From Aerococcaceae bacterium zg-1292 (GTDB lineage Bacteria > Bacillota > Bacilli > Lactobacillales > Aerococcaceae): 64,000 nucleotides of DNA. This document shows positions 34,145 to 43,775 of this stretch, one piece after another (positions within the stretch are counted from its first letter, which is position 1; each line of letters starts with the position of its first letter). The translations under genes and the position numbers were made by a program. The notes below the pieces were generated by a model. It ran no database searches. It was not told where the DNA came from and saw only the letters and a list, made by a program, of their open reading frames with translations. The stretch lies in contig CP065955.1 of the NCBI GenBank assembly GCA_016126655.1, forward strand, positions 2,240,001-2,304,000, read 5' to 3'.

Positions 34145-34585
34145 TCAATACCATTCTTCTTCATCGTCCCAATCAGGATATTTTCTTGGTGGCTCGCCAA
34201 CCGCTTTTACCACATCAATGTACGCTCTACCAAAGTATTCTTCTCTAGGAGCAGAATCAATTTCTCTTAGGACTTGACAGCGAAAGCGCCATTCCTCATC
34301 AAAATCGAAAACATATACAAATTTTTACTTAATCGCTAACACATCTACTGTATAATCACGCGTATGACGGTATCTTTCTTCATCGTCTACCATTGCCATA
34401 TAATAACAATCATCATTTGTCCACGGCCGATTATTCATAAAAAATGCGTGCGCATGGTCCATAAATTCAAATTCATCCAGAATCGCTTCACTTAATTCTT
34501 CTAACGTTGCATGCAATGGCACTCTTAGATGTCGATAACATCCAGGAATTAATTTAACCGAAATCAAGTAACTTTTGTTTGACAC
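34145..34585 (-). pseudogene. pRiA4b ORF-3-like protein gene with in-frame stop
   Basis: The N-terminal 86 residues (SYLISVKLIPGCYRHLRVP..., DHAHAFFMNNRPW) fit the plasmid pRiA4b ORF-3 family. After VDVLAIK comes TAA (34325-34327), but the same frame continues with KFVYVFDFDEEWRFRCQVL and ends in an acidic tail at 34145; FVYVFDFDEEWR matches the family's YxYDFGDxW motif. One nonsense change therefore splits an otherwise intact frame of about 146 codons. The GTG at 34585 follows AAGGGG. Sequence error or readthrough are alternatives. An insertion sequence lies upstream. Confidence 0.7.
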
Positions 34586-34921
34586 ACTGTCCACCCCTTC
34601 ATTATGTGTTTAACCTGATGCCTACTTTGAATATCACTGCTACAGCCTACGATTCAAAATTTTGAGATAAAGGAACTTTATTCTTCCTTCATCATACAAC
34701 TATTCGTTTCTTTTTAACACACTACTATTAATATAGTACGATGCTTTTTTTGAATGGTTAGCGGATTCATTGATGCTGTATGGTGAGTTTAACATCTTTT
34801 TTCAAAAAAGAATACTGTTAGAGAGGAAATCATTAAATAAGTAGCGCGAAAAAAATTATCCACGGTGTACTAGCTTAAAATGTTTCTCTAATTTACTCAT
34901 ATGATTTCCAAAGTGGAACCC
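34586..34921. other. Intergenic stretch left of the insertion sequence
   Basis: AT-rich sequence between the broken ORF-3-like gene and the IS end. No gene or repeat recognised. Confidence 0.4.
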
Positions 34922-36687
34922 ATTAATCCCAAACTCCCGTACCATTATACCTAGCTAACGGATACTGAAAGAAGGATGCAAAATACCTAGGCGTTCAAAA
35001 ATCTTTGCTTGTTTATTCGTTACCTCTGCCAGCGTGTAGTTTCCACCACCATCGATATATGTATACACGCTCTTAATTTCTTCCAGTAAGTCTTTAAGAG
35101 TGTATTTTTCATCTAATTTTGTTCCCCGCATCTGCTCTCTCAGGTAAGACTCTACGACTACCGTTAAATACTGTACAAACATTTTCCCCTCTGTCGTCTC
35201 TTGCCCATGAGTTCTCAACCGTCTCATCTCTAAATCATTCTTTAATGTTTGAAACTTCTTCTCAACTATATCCTTGTCTCGATATATCCGTAAACATTCT
35301 TGTGAACTTTGATTACTGTTGGATAATAGTACAAATGTGCCCATTGTCGCAATGCGTTTTTTGATTACTTCTGTATTTAAAGAATACCGGTTATCCTCTG
35401 GATTTAAAGTCACATACGTCATCAATCCTCGATTATTACTTTCGATTTCTTTTCTACTTTTTTCATCTTCATTCAATAAAGTTAATAATTCATCTAAGTC
35501 CTCCATCAATTTTGTTTTTTGCTGGTATTGTTGAAATTCATCATGATAAACATGCACAGTTACTGGATAATGACTCGTTTCGGAAGCTCTAAAATGACTA
35601 ATTTTCTCTGAACCAATATAGAGTTTTTCTTTCGTTGAATAATGTTCAATTTCTTTTATTTCTGGCAGTAATCGTTCAATCACTTCATCAATATATTTCA
35701 CTCCACGCTTTCCACCTGCTACAAATTCAACACCTTCTTCACACAACATTTGGATATTTCGTTCTTTATAAAACCCTCTGTCTAATACCAATTTTTTCAT
35801 TTTCTGTGGAAACTCATCCAATAAACTTAATAATGTCTCAATGGTTTTAGAGTCGACAATATTCCCTGGAAGCAGGCGATACATTACTGGTATCCGGCTT
35901 GTTTCCCCTACAACTAGTCCTAAATTCACTTGCTTTAATTTATCATCTTCTTTGTTATAACCGTATTTTGCATAATCTATATCTGAATATGTCGAAATGG
36001 ATGTTGTATCAAATACCCAATATTCTTCATTTATATATCGTTGTTGTTGCGCATGAAAGAACCGTTGCTTATCATCTTCACTGATTGTAGCGAATAGTTC
36101 ACTGACACGCTTTGAACTAAGGTCTTTGGTTAACTCTGTTTCTACTTTTGTTTGCCACTGGTCGAATTCTCTAATGGAATTCCCTGGTTCTAGAATCAAA
36201 TATTGCATAAGCGTTAATAACTCGAGATAGCTGTCTGGAAATATTTCTTTTAAATCACTCAATACACCCATTTTTTTCGCTAATTCCGTCAATAAATAAG
36301 TTGCTCCGTAAGACTTAATTGAACGGACGCCACCTGTTTTTTTCTCGTCATTCTTTTCAACATGTTTAGGTTTTCTCCCTCTTGGTTGAGTTGGAACAAT
36401 CGCACCCGTTACTGGGTCAATTTTTCCAATCAACTTACGCTTTGGTCGCGCTTGTTTCTTTTCTTTATCATAATATGAGGTTGATTCATAAACATACTTA
36501 GTTCCATTTTTATGTGTGTAGATAACTTGTGACATGGTAAGCCTCCAATAATTGATATAGGTACAATTTATTTTACCATTATACCTATAAAATAGCAATA
36601 GAAAACACCGAAAAAATACTAGTATTATCAGTTTTTTCGGTGTAAATGTTTTTTTAGTATAATTTAATTCGGGAGTTGGGGATTAAT
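34922..36687 (-). mobile_element. IS1634-type (IS4-like) insertion sequence
   Basis: A transposase gene is flanked by imperfect inverted repeats of about 30 bases: ATTAATCCCAAACTCCCG at 34922 and, reversed, CGGGAGTTGGGGATTAAT ending at 36687. The outer 18 bases match at 17 positions. I see no clear target duplication, so exact ends are tentative. The element looks intact. Confidence 0.82.
34955..36535 (-). CDS. IS1634-family transposase
   Basis: The 526-residue protein has an N-terminal part with KNGTKYVYESTSYYDKEKKQARPKRK (typical of IS1634-type transposases) and an IS4-like DDE core: an Asp in WVFDTTSIST (near 175), one in KLVLDRGFYKERN (near 250) and a Glu in KDIVEKKFQTLKNDLEMRRLR (near 437), the Y-x-x-x-x-x-E-x-x-F region. 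The ATG at 36535 has GGAGG six bases upstream. Full length, so it may be active. Confidence 0.9.
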   Translation of the reverse strand: MSQVIYTHKNGTKYVYESTSYYDKEKKQARPKRKLIGKIDPVTGAIVPTQPRGRKPKHVEKNDEKKTGGVRSIKSYGATYLLTELAKKMGVLSDLKEIFPDSYLELLTLMQYLILEPGNSIREFDQWQTKVETELTKDLSSKRVSELFATISEDDKQRFFHAQQQRYINEEYWVFDTTSISTYSDIDYAKYGYNKEDDKLKQVNLGLVVGETSRIPVMYRLLPGNIVDSKTIETLLSLLDEFPQKMKKLVLDRGFYKERNIQMLCEEGVEFVAGGKRGVKYIDEVIERLLPEIKEIEHYSTKEKLYIGSEKISHFRASETSHYPVTVHVYHDEFQQYQQKTKLMEDLDELLTLLNEDEKSRKEIESNNRGLMTYVTLNPEDNRYSLNTEVIKKRIATMGTFVLLSNSNQSSQECLRIYRDKDIVEKKFQTLKNDLEMRRLRTHGQETTEGKMFVQYLTVVVESYLREQMRGTKLDEKYTLKDLLEEIKSVYTYIDGGGNYTLAEVTNKQAKIFERLGILHPSFSIR

Positions 36688-36759
36688 CATAAACTTAAGG
36701 CACTTTTGACTGGAGACAACACAAAAAGTCCCTGTGCAAAAACAGAGACCTCATAACGT

Positions 36760-37704
36760 TTATTCACTACGCCATTTTGGCATATCATTTAACGGTAGCG
36801 CAAAGCGTGTTTTCAGCCATTTGTCAGCCGATACAATCCATTCAGCTACAATTGGATTCACTTCTGTCTTCGCAGACGCAGTCGCTTGAGTTGCTAAAGC
36901 CAATCCATGGTCACCTTGCTCATAAATATGTACTTCAAACGGTATTTGCTGATCGGCTAAGGCTGTTGCCATGCGTGTCGTATGGCCAACTGGTACTAAA
37001 TTATCTCCCGCTGTTGCCCATAAAAACATCGGTGGCGTCTGAGCATCAACATGATACGCAGGGCTTAGTTCCTTAAGCAGCGCTTCATCCGGTTCCTCCA
37101 CACCAAACAACGCTAAATTACTCATCTTAAACATTGACCGCGCCATTTCATCTCGTTTACCTGTAAATTCTTTCATGAATACATAATCACTAATTGGGTA
37201 ACCCGCAATAATCGCTGCGGGTTTTACTAATGTAGCATCAAAAACATCAGTAATCACCGATTTATTATATTTCACCGCATAATTAAGCACATTGTGTCCA
37301 CCCGCAGAAAACCCACATAAAGCAATCCGCTCAGTATCTAATAGCCACTCGTCTGCATGTTCATGAAGAACCGTCATCGCTGTAGCAATATCATAAATCG
37401 GTGCGGGATACACGGTCTCTGACCTTACTTCAAAAGTTTCTCCTCTAAACACTTTCGCTATATCCGCCGGATTATCTAAAAACACGGAGTAACGTAATAC
37501 AAATGCGTGATAGCCCATCGAAGCAAATCTTAGTGCAATTGGCTCAGCCTCACGGTCCGAACAATTCAAATAGCCACCACCTGGACATATCAACACACCT
37601 GGCCGTTTTTGTCCATTTAACATTTCATGCGAGTCATCTAGGACATATGTGGTTAATTTTACACTCGGTCGCTGAGCATCGAAAATTATATCTTTTACTA
37701 ACAT
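36760..37704 (-). CDS. Alpha/beta hydrolase, acetyl-esterase-like
   Basis: The 314-residue protein has the esterase layout: GVLICPGGGYLNCSDREAEPIALRFASMGY (about 35-64, oxyanion loop GGGY), nucleophile Ser in CGFSAGGHN (near 132), Asp in ATAGDNLVP (near 232) and His in YEQGDHGLAL (near 263). It resembles BD-FAE and acetylxylan esterases acting on plant glycosides. It is the third gene after GH78 and an SGNH esterase, all minus strand, so deacylation of rhamnosides is a reasonable role. The start at 37704 has a GGGAGA site; an earlier ATG does not. Confidence 0.85.
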   Translation of the reverse strand: MLVKDIIFDAQRPSVKLTTYVLDDSHEMLNGQKRPGVLICPGGGYLNCSDREAEPIALRFASMGYHAFVLRYSVFLDNPADIAKVFRGETFEVRSETVYPAPIYDIATAMTVLHEHADEWLLDTERIALCGFSAGGHNVLNYAVKYNKSVITDVFDATLVKPAAIIAGYPISDYVFMKEFTGKRDEMARSMFKMSNLALFGVEEPDEALLKELSPAYHVDAQTPPMFLWATAGDNLVPVGHTTRMATALADQQIPFEVHIYEQGDHGLALATQATASAKTEVNPIVAEWIVSADKWLKTRFALPLNDMPKWRSE

Positions 37705-37791
37705 GTCTGTATCTCCCTTTTGTTTTTTATTCATTGTAAGCGATACCTAACATTTTCTCAATCGGCTATTTACAGAAACGCTATGGCGGTT

Positions 37792-38448
37792 TTACAGATA
37801 TTTTTCTACATTACGATAAACTATTTCGTACGCTTCTGCATATAAATGAATGCCATCTTTTGTATAGTTGCGGTATAAGTTGCCGTTTGCATCCGCCAAT
37901 CCATTATTGACATTAATAAATACACAGTCAAATTCATCGGCTAATTGCTCCACGATACGATTCGCTTCCTGGATTTTTGCATTCGTCCGTGAAAAGCCTG
38001 GCCAATGTTTAGAAACAGGGTGTCCTTCATCCATCGGATAATAAGCCATCACATAGATTTGCGTTGATGGTTGACGGGTTTTAATGCAATTTAATATTTC
38101 ACGATAATTCATGGTTAATGATTCTTGCCACGACAATCCATCCGAAGACTCTTTAATGTCATTTGTTCCGATATTGATAAAGATTTTAGTAGCTTCTAAA
38201 TCCAATGCCAGTGTCTCAATATTTTCCAAAAATTGTGCAGTAGTAAAGCCACCTATGCCACGATTATAGATAATTTTGCCTAAGCCGTGTGTCATTGCCA
38301 ATTCATTAATCGGAAATTGCTCCATTAAGGAAGAACCTGTAAATAATATTTGTCCTTTTACTGCCTGTTGATTGAGGAATTGATAATCTACTAGTAAATT
38401 TTGTTGTTCTTTATTCATCATTTCTTTGATGATTGATTCTACTATCAT
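37792..38448 (-). CDS. SGNH/GDSL-family esterase
   Basis: The 218-residue protein has SGNH blocks: LFTGSSLMEQFP (Ser near 37), NRGIGGFTT (Gly), NIGTNDIKES (Asn near 95) and KDGIHLYAEAY (Asp/His near 202-205). It is cytoplasmic. Starting four bases after the rhamnosidase stop with its ribosome binding site inside that gene, it is translationally coupled. It probably removes acyl groups from rhamnose-containing oligosaccharides. Confidence 0.88.
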   Translation of the reverse strand: MIVESIIKEMMNKEQQNLLVDYQFLNQQAVKGQILFTGSSLMEQFPINELAMTHGLGKIIYNRGIGGFTTAQFLENIETLALDLEATKIFINIGTNDIKESSDGLSWQESLTMNYREILNCIKTRQPSTQIYVMAYYPMDEGHPVSKHWPGFSRTNAKIQEANRIVEQLADEFDCVFINVNNGLADANGNLYRNYTKDGIHLYAEAYEIVYRNVEKYL

Positions 38449-38452
38449 TACG

Positions 38453-40777
38453 TCAGCTCCTTTCATCGATCATTATATCGCTGCTAATTAAGTTTCGCAC
38501 TAATTTGCCTTGGACAGGATTTAAATCAACAACTACTTCAATATTTTCATCTGCCTGAATCATCCATTTTTTGCCCCGTTTAATAATCTTAATCAATCCA
38601 GTAGCTGACTGGTAGCACAATTCAAAATCATCTACAATTTCAACCGATGGTGAGACTTCGATAGCTTCATAACCTGGCGCCGTATTCTTTAGACCCGCTA
38701 TTTCTCGGACCATCCAATCAAGGACACAACCAAATGCATAATGGTTAAACGAAAAAGGCTCAACCGTCCCATCCGGTTGAATGGCTGCCCATGATTCCCA
38801 AATCGTTGTGGCGCCATGATCGACTTCATAAAACCACGATGGACATTCGTCTTGTAAAAAGACTGCTTTTGCCAATTCAACATAACCGTAATCACTGAGC
38901 ACATCCAGCAAATATGGTACAGATAGAAAACCTGTATCTAATCGCCGACCATTTGCTTCAATTAATGCTACCAGACGTTTCACTAATGATTTTTCTATAG
39001 CTAGCGGAACCATTTTAAATGCCAATGCTAGCACATAACACCCTTGATAATCTGCAGTTAAATATCCTGTTTCCGTTACAAATGCTTGAGTAAATGCTGC
39101 TTTAACATTCGCAGCATAATCTCGATACGACTGGCCATCATCACCTAATTCTTCAGCAATCTGTGCCAATAATTCAGCAGAATGTGCTAAAAATGCTGTC
39201 GCAACCAAATCTTTCGTCACGGCTGCCGTTTTCATCGGATTCGGGTCTTTCATCATGAAACTAGGAAACATCCAATCACCATAGTGAAATTGCGTATCCC
39301 ATATATAACGGCTCAGCCCCTCTTTATCACCCGCTGCACTCGATTGTTCGAAAACAAACCATTTCTTCATCGCCTCATAATTTTCAATTAAAACCTCTTT
39401 ATTTCCATATCGTTGATACAAAGTCCATGGCACCATAATAATCGCATCACCCCACCCAGCCGAAGCTTCCACTCCTGTAAATGCCAAGTTTTTCGCATCA
39501 AGTGGTTCTGGAGAATAATCGACGATGGCACCATTTTCACGCTGGTCAATTCGGACAGTTTTAAGCCACCGCTGAATCAATTGATTACTATTCATGAAAA
39601 AAGTTGAGGCAGATGCAAACACTTGCATATCGCCTGTCCACCCCACACGCTCTCTTTGCGGACAATCTGTCGGAATCGATAGCATATTCCCTTTTTGACT
39701 CCATAAAATATTCGACAATAAGCGATTCATTTTCGCATCATTAGTTTTAAAATATCCTGTTGTTTCCATTTGAGAATAAATCGCAATCGCTTTAATATCG
39801 TCTAATTTAAAATGCGTCAAACCCGTTATTTTCACATAGCGAAAGCCATGAAAGGTAAAATCAGGTTCTAACACTTCTTTTTGACCACGGCCAATAAAAA
39901 TATCTCGGGCATCTTTATTACGGCCTACAATGTTACGGAAGAAGCGACCTGTCTCATCTAGTACCTCTGAATGCTCAATAATTATTTCTTGATCTTTCGC
40001 CAAATCAACAGTTAATCGCACTCTGCCAGCAATCACTTGTCCAAAATCAACAATATATTCTGTATCTTCTAACCAAATCTTTTGTGCATCCAATCGTTCT
40101 TGACGATAAACCATGGGCCCTTCCTGAGGCGTTAATCGTGTGTAATCTGCTGCGATTTCAAAGACTGCTTCTGGCAACAACTCTTCACTCACTTGCCAAT
40201 CTGTATCTAAACGTAAATCTTGTTTTTCCCCAATTTGAATATCAGCATACACATGTTTTCCGTACCCTGCCGTAAACGAGTTATCCGTCCCAATAATTAA
40301 TTGTTTTTCATCTTCAAATGTTACTACTAAATCGGCTAATAGTGCCAGTCGATTGCCAAATTGAGCACTGCCACCTTGAACACTGATACGTCCAGCATAC
40401 CAGCCATCAGCCACTTCCACTGCTAGAACATTTGTGCCTACCTTTATCAAATTTGTCACATCATATTGTTGATACATTAAAAACTGTTGATAATTTGTAT
40501 AGTCCGGCGTAAAAATAGCGTCTGTTACCTCGTGCCCATTCATCATCGCATGATAAATACCTTGAGCCGTTACAATTAATTCTGCTTTTTTTATTGGTTT
40601 ATTCAACTGAAATACCTTTTTAAAATATACGGTTGGATTCAATCTTTCTTCAACAGGTGTCTGCTTAGCTTTTTTTCCAGCAAACATATCTACCAAAGAA
40701 AATTCTGGCTCTTCATTAACAAGCGCACGCGCTGTAGAAATCCAGCGTCCCACCCATGAAAATTTATTGTTTCGCAT
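38453..40777 (-). CDS. GH78 alpha-L-rhamnosidase
   Basis: The 774-residue protein has an N-terminal beta region (residues 1-320) with YHAMMNGHEV and ADGWYAGR, and an (alpha/alpha)6 barrel with SIPTDCPQRERVGWTGDMQVF (about 368-388) containing the catalytic acid region, SAGWGDAIIMVPW (about 440-452) and GATTIWESW near 665. These are diagnostic of GH78. No signal peptide, so it acts on imported rhamnosides. It is first in an operon with two esterases and diverges from an AraC regulator. No transporter is in the operon. GAGGAGAC precedes the ATG. Confidence 0.93.
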   Translation of the reverse strand: MRNNKFSWVGRWISTARALVNEEPEFSLVDMFAGKKAKQTPVEERLNPTVYFKKVFQLNKPIKKAELIVTAQGIYHAMMNGHEVTDAIFTPDYTNYQQFLMYQQYDVTNLIKVGTNVLAVEVADGWYAGRISVQGGSAQFGNRLALLADLVVTFEDEKQLIIGTDNSFTAGYGKHVYADIQIGEKQDLRLDTDWQVSEELLPEAVFEIAADYTRLTPQEGPMVYRQERLDAQKIWLEDTEYIVDFGQVIAGRVRLTVDLAKDQEIIIEHSEVLDETGRFFRNIVGRNKDARDIFIGRGQKEVLEPDFTFHGFRYVKITGLTHFKLDDIKAIAIYSQMETTGYFKTNDAKMNRLLSNILWSQKGNMLSIPTDCPQRERVGWTGDMQVFASASTFFMNSNQLIQRWLKTVRIDQRENGAIVDYSPEPLDAKNLAFTGVEASAGWGDAIIMVPWTLYQRYGNKEVLIENYEAMKKWFVFEQSSAAGDKEGLSRYIWDTQFHYGDWMFPSFMMKDPNPMKTAAVTKDLVATAFLAHSAELLAQIAEELGDDGQSYRDYAANVKAAFTQAFVTETGYLTADYQGCYVLALAFKMVPLAIEKSLVKRLVALIEANGRRLDTGFLSVPYLLDVLSDYGYVELAKAVFLQDECPSWFYEVDHGATTIWESWAAIQPDGTVEPFSFNHYAFGCVLDWMVREIAGLKNTAPGYEAIEVSPSVEIVDDFELCYQSATGLIKIIKRGKKWMIQADENIEVVVDLNPVQGKLVRNLISSDIMIDERS

Positions 40778-40828
40778 TCATTGTCTCCTCGTCATAATTT
40801 TTCGTTCGCCCATTGTCTACACTAGCTA

Positions 40829-40842
40829 TTTTAGCGTTTGCA
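40829..40842. promoter_or_regulatory. Possible cre site upstream of the rhamnosidase gene
   Basis: Read on the minus strand TGCAAACGCTAAAA fits the CcpA consensus TGWAANCGNTNWCA at all but two positions. Carbon catabolite repression is inferred. Confidence 0.4.
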
Positions 40843-40902
40843 ACCTCATTGAACAATGCTCGCATTTGATTGAAAACTGTGATAATATGACCTTAATGCA
40901 CA

Positions 40903-41000
40903 GTGAAAGTGCAACTGTTCTGCCATGAATCACTGTAGTAGAAGTTACTAAAATTCGATAATGCTATAAGTGCTATGTGAAGTAAACGTCATTTCAAGCA
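40903..41000 (-). repeat. Leader-hairpin repeat, copy E (upstream of AraC gene)
   Basis: On the mRNA sense GCCATGAATCACTG opens and GTGAAGTAAACGTCATTTCAAGC closes, matching the family in the usual orientation to the downstream gene. The stem is weaker than in other copies. Confidence 0.6.
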
Positions 41001-41033
41001 ATTGAATTCAAAATACGTCGAGGAGTGAATACT

Positions 41034-41993
41034 ATGATTCAGGAAACCTTATTTAATAACTTACCAACCTTCATTGAAACACCGGAAATGATCAACCATC
41101 GGCTATCTTATGTTTATCCAGATGGTGATTTTATGCCCTTTACTAAATTAAACGACCAAGCAACATTGTTTCGGTTTTCCAATATTCTAGCAAGCATAGG
41201 ACTACCATCGGATTCACAAATGGCGATATTATTTCACGAGTTAACAGAACCCACTCGCTTACATTTTCATGATTATATTGAATTATGTTATATCGCTAAA
41301 GGACGCTTACTGCATATTATCGGACACGAACCCATTATTATTAATGAGGGGGACTTATGTATCATTCCTGAAAACCAACAACATTTATTGGCACCTTTAG
41401 ACCAAGCAAGTCCGTTAATTATTAATTGTCTCATTCATCCTGATTTATTGCGTAAAATCAACCAATTGTCACGACCGTTAGCCCTATTCGATTCGCATCA
41501 CACATCTTTAACTACAATTAACCTATCTGAAACAAGCAGTGAAATATCCTTTCAACAATTAATTGTCGATTATATTCAAAATAACTTTCACAGTAATTTG
41601 ACTGTGATTGGTTCGTTCATTCATTTTTTGAGTCGATTACAGCACGCAGACACTCGATCGCATTCATTATCTAAAAACCCATTAGTAATGCAATGCCTGC
41701 AAATAATTAAAGCCAATCCAATCACTATCACGCAAAAAGGTTTGGCTGAAAAAGTAAACTTTAGTCCGAGCTACCTATCACGATTGATAAAAAAGGCTAC
41801 TGGTAAGACCATTTCAGTCATCATAGCAGAAGAAAAAATGCGCTTCGCTCAACACTTATTAGCGACCACTAACTATCCGATTACGACGATAGCGAATCAA
41901 GCAGGATATTCTAGTGAGAGTCATTTTTATCGATTATTCAAACAACATTACAGCATTACTCCCAAACATTATCGCGAGTTAATGACGAAATAG
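41034..41993 (+). CDS. AraC-family regulator of the rhamnoside operon
   Basis: The 319-residue protein has a cupin-like N-terminal sensor (HFHDYIELCYIAKGRLLHIIG, about 76-96, and EGDLCIIPENQQH) and a C-terminal AraC domain (ITQKGLAEKVNFSPSYLSRLIKKATG and PITTIANQAGYSSESHFYRLFKQHY). This is the RhaS-like architecture for sugar sensing. The ATG at 41034 follows GAGGAG. It diverges from GH78 and probably activates it. Confidence 0.9.
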   Translation: MIQETLFNNLPTFIETPEMINHRLSYVYPDGDFMPFTKLNDQATLFRFSNILASIGLPSDSQMAILFHELTEPTRLHFHDYIELCYIAKGRLLHIIGHEPIIINEGDLCIIPENQQHLLAPLDQASPLIINCLIHPDLLRKINQLSRPLALFDSHHTSLTTINLSETSSEISFQQLIVDYIQNNFHSNLTVIGSFIHFLSRLQHADTRSHSLSKNPLVMQCLQIIKANPITITQKGLAEKVNFSPSYLSRLIKKATGKTISVIIAEEKMRFAQHLLATTNYPITTIANQAGYSSESHFYRLFKQHYSITPKHYRELMTK

Positions 41994-42054
41994 GATGGAA
42001 CACAGTGATTAATAAGTCGGCCAAAATAGCATTCACAAAAATTCTGCTTCACTC

Positions 42055-42157
42055 GGGTTGTCTCGGCGTTTACCTCAGAAAATTCCTCTATGAATTTCTT
42101 GTATGGTAATATTTTACTCCAGCAACCCTAGGCAAAGCGTCCGCACTCACTCGCTGT
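42055..42157 (+). repeat. Leader-hairpin repeat, copy F (between convergent genes)
   Basis: GGTTGTCTCGGCG opens and CTCCAGCAACCCTAGGCAAAGCG closes, similar to the I2 subtype with a CTCGG-type stem. It lies between the 3' ends of the AraC and ATPase genes. Confidence 0.55.
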
Positions 42158-42160
42158 ATG

Positions 42161-42273
42161 AAAATAGGACTTGAAAAGTTATCAAATCCCCACAAGTCCA
42201 ATTAGAAATGCTAATTTAACAGCATTATCACGCGTCAACTTGCTGAAATTTCTGTCTTTTCCAGTCCTATTTT
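42161..42273. repeat. Inverted-repeat element downstream of the ATPase gene
   Basis: AAAATAGGACTTGAAAAG (42161-42178) and CTTTTCCAGTCCTATTTT (42256-42273) are 18-base arms with one mismatch, 77 bases apart. It could be a small non-autonomous element or an unusually long terminator; a T-rich tail follows on the plus strand. Confidence 0.55.
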
Positions 42274-42285
42274 TGTTTTTAATCT

Positions 42286-43506
42286 TCACAACCCCTTAAT
42301 CGCATAAATCAACACATCTTCTGCGATTAAATAATTCTTCTCAACTTGAGCTAATATCGTCTTGAGCCCTACTGAAAATCCCTCTGCTTTTTCCAATACT
42401 GACATATGCTTAGCCATTTTTATAGTCGGGCTGGCCGAATACTTGATTTCAATTGGATAGAGTACGCCTGAATCTTCAATAATTAAGTCAATCTCTTTCA
42501 TATCTTTATCTCGATAAAAGTAGATGGGATAATGGCTCTTCCCTTGGTTACTATAAGATTTTAAAATTTCAGAAACACAATAATTTTCCAAAACAGCACC
42601 TGAAAATGCTCCGTTTTGTAATGTCTGTGGGCTTGTCCATCTACCTAGGTATGCGACTAAACCTGTGTCAAAGAAGTATAAGACCGGTGCTTTTGTTACA
42701 CGTTTTAACTGATTATTAGAGAATGTGTTAATGATATACACCATGCCACTAACTTCTAGTACTCCAATCCACGCTTTAACCGTTTTTTGGTCTACACCTA
42801 CCTCTTGGGCAATGCTCGAATAATTTATCTCTTGACTGGTTCTCGCTGCTAAAACAGAAATAAATCGATTAAATACATTTAAGTCTTGAATAGCTGTTAA
42901 CTGTCTCACATCTCGTTGGATAAATGTTGTTAAATAACTCGCGTAATACATTTCCCAATCCATATCTAGGCGATGGTATAATTCTGGCATGGCTCCTCGA
43001 TGGATTATCTTCCATAATTCAGGATAATCTAATGTTGATTCATTTTCTTTTATTGACGCAACCGAAGGTTTAAAGGGTGCGACTGCTGAATTTCCCATAA
43101 TTTCTTGAGTAGATAAAGGTTTCAACTCCATAATCCCAACTCTACCCGCTAAACTCTCACTAACATTTTGCATCAGCGAAAAAGTCTGTGACCCTGCTAA
43201 AATAAAGCGACCTACCTCATCCGTTGAATCAACGATACGTTTAATTTCAGTAAATATTTCTGGACATAATTGTACCTCATCAATAATCAATTTCCCAGGG
43301 TGATTAATAAAGAATAACTTGGCATCTGATTTTGCTAAATTCAATTCATTAATATCATCAAATGTTATGTATTCATATGTTTCACCATATAAGTGCTTTA
43401 ACATCGTTGATTTCCCCACTTGACGAGGTCCTGTTACTAAAATAACCTTAAATGTTGAAACTAATTTTTTTATTACACCTTCCGCAGTCCTTTGGATATA
43501 TCCCGT
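42286..43506 (-). CDS. AAA ATPase with DUF4143-type C-terminus, non-standard start codon
   Basis: The protein has a Walker A TGPRQVGKST, Walker B KLIIDEVQ, and a C-terminal region with LENYCVSEILKS and EIDLIIEDSGVLYPIEIKYS, a nuclease-like fold typical of this family of unknown function. The conserved N-terminus (YIQRTAEGVIKKLVSTFKVILV) is encoded upstream of the first GTG (43419), which would cut the P-loop in half. The only start position with a ribosome binding site (GGAG, eight bases away) is ACG at 43506. An ATG-to-ACG change, a rare start codon or a sequence error would explain this. About 406 residues if ACG is used. Confidence 0.75.
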   Translation of the reverse strand, partial: TGYIQRTAEGVIKKLVSTFKVILVTGPRQVGKSTMLKHLYGETYEYITFDDINELNLAKSDAKLFFINHPGKLIIDEVQLCPEIFTEIKRIVDSTDEVGRFILAGSQTFSLMQNVSESLAGRVGIMELKPLSTQEIMGNSAVAPFKPSVASIKENESTLDYPELWKIIHRGAMPELYHRLDMDWEMYYASYLTTFIQRDVRQLTAIQDLNVFNRFISVLAARTSQEINYSSIAQEVGVDQKTVKAWIGVLEVSGMVYIINTFSNNQLKRVTKAPVLYFFDTGLVAYLGRWTSPQTLQNGAFSGAVLENYCVSEILKSYSNQGKSHYPIYFYRDKDMKEIDLIIEDSGVLYPIEIKYSASPTIKMAKHMSVLEKAEGFSVGLKTILAQVEKNYLIAEDVLIYAIKGL

Positions 43507-43521
43507 ATTATCGTCTCCTAT

Positions 43522-43737
43522 TTTGTTCGTTGGATTGACTTGATGGCTACTTCACAAAAGCACTCGTAATGGTTACCGCACTCCTGTACTTTTTTGCTCC
43601 AGTGGTTCCTGTCAAAGCGCTCGTTGTCACACTATGCTGATTCTGGTTCCCGCTTGCTGAAATGTCTCCACTTCGAAAGCCTCTGTGCGCCGTTAGCTTT
43701 TTCCTACAGTCCAAGACAAAGCTCTACAATCATACTA
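43522..43737 (+). repeat. Leader-hairpin repeat, tandem copies G1 and G2
   Basis: G1 (43522-43636) has GATTGACTTGATGGCTACTTC and CTCCAGTGGTTCCTGTCAAAGCGCTCG ending in CACACTATG. G2 (43637-43737) follows at once with GCTGAAATGTCTCCACTTC and a decayed closing arm. G1 ends directly against the GGAG site of the ATPase gene. Confidence 0.82.
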
Positions 43738-43775
43738 TAATTATTTTAAGCTACTTCCTCGTTATACACAAGCAA

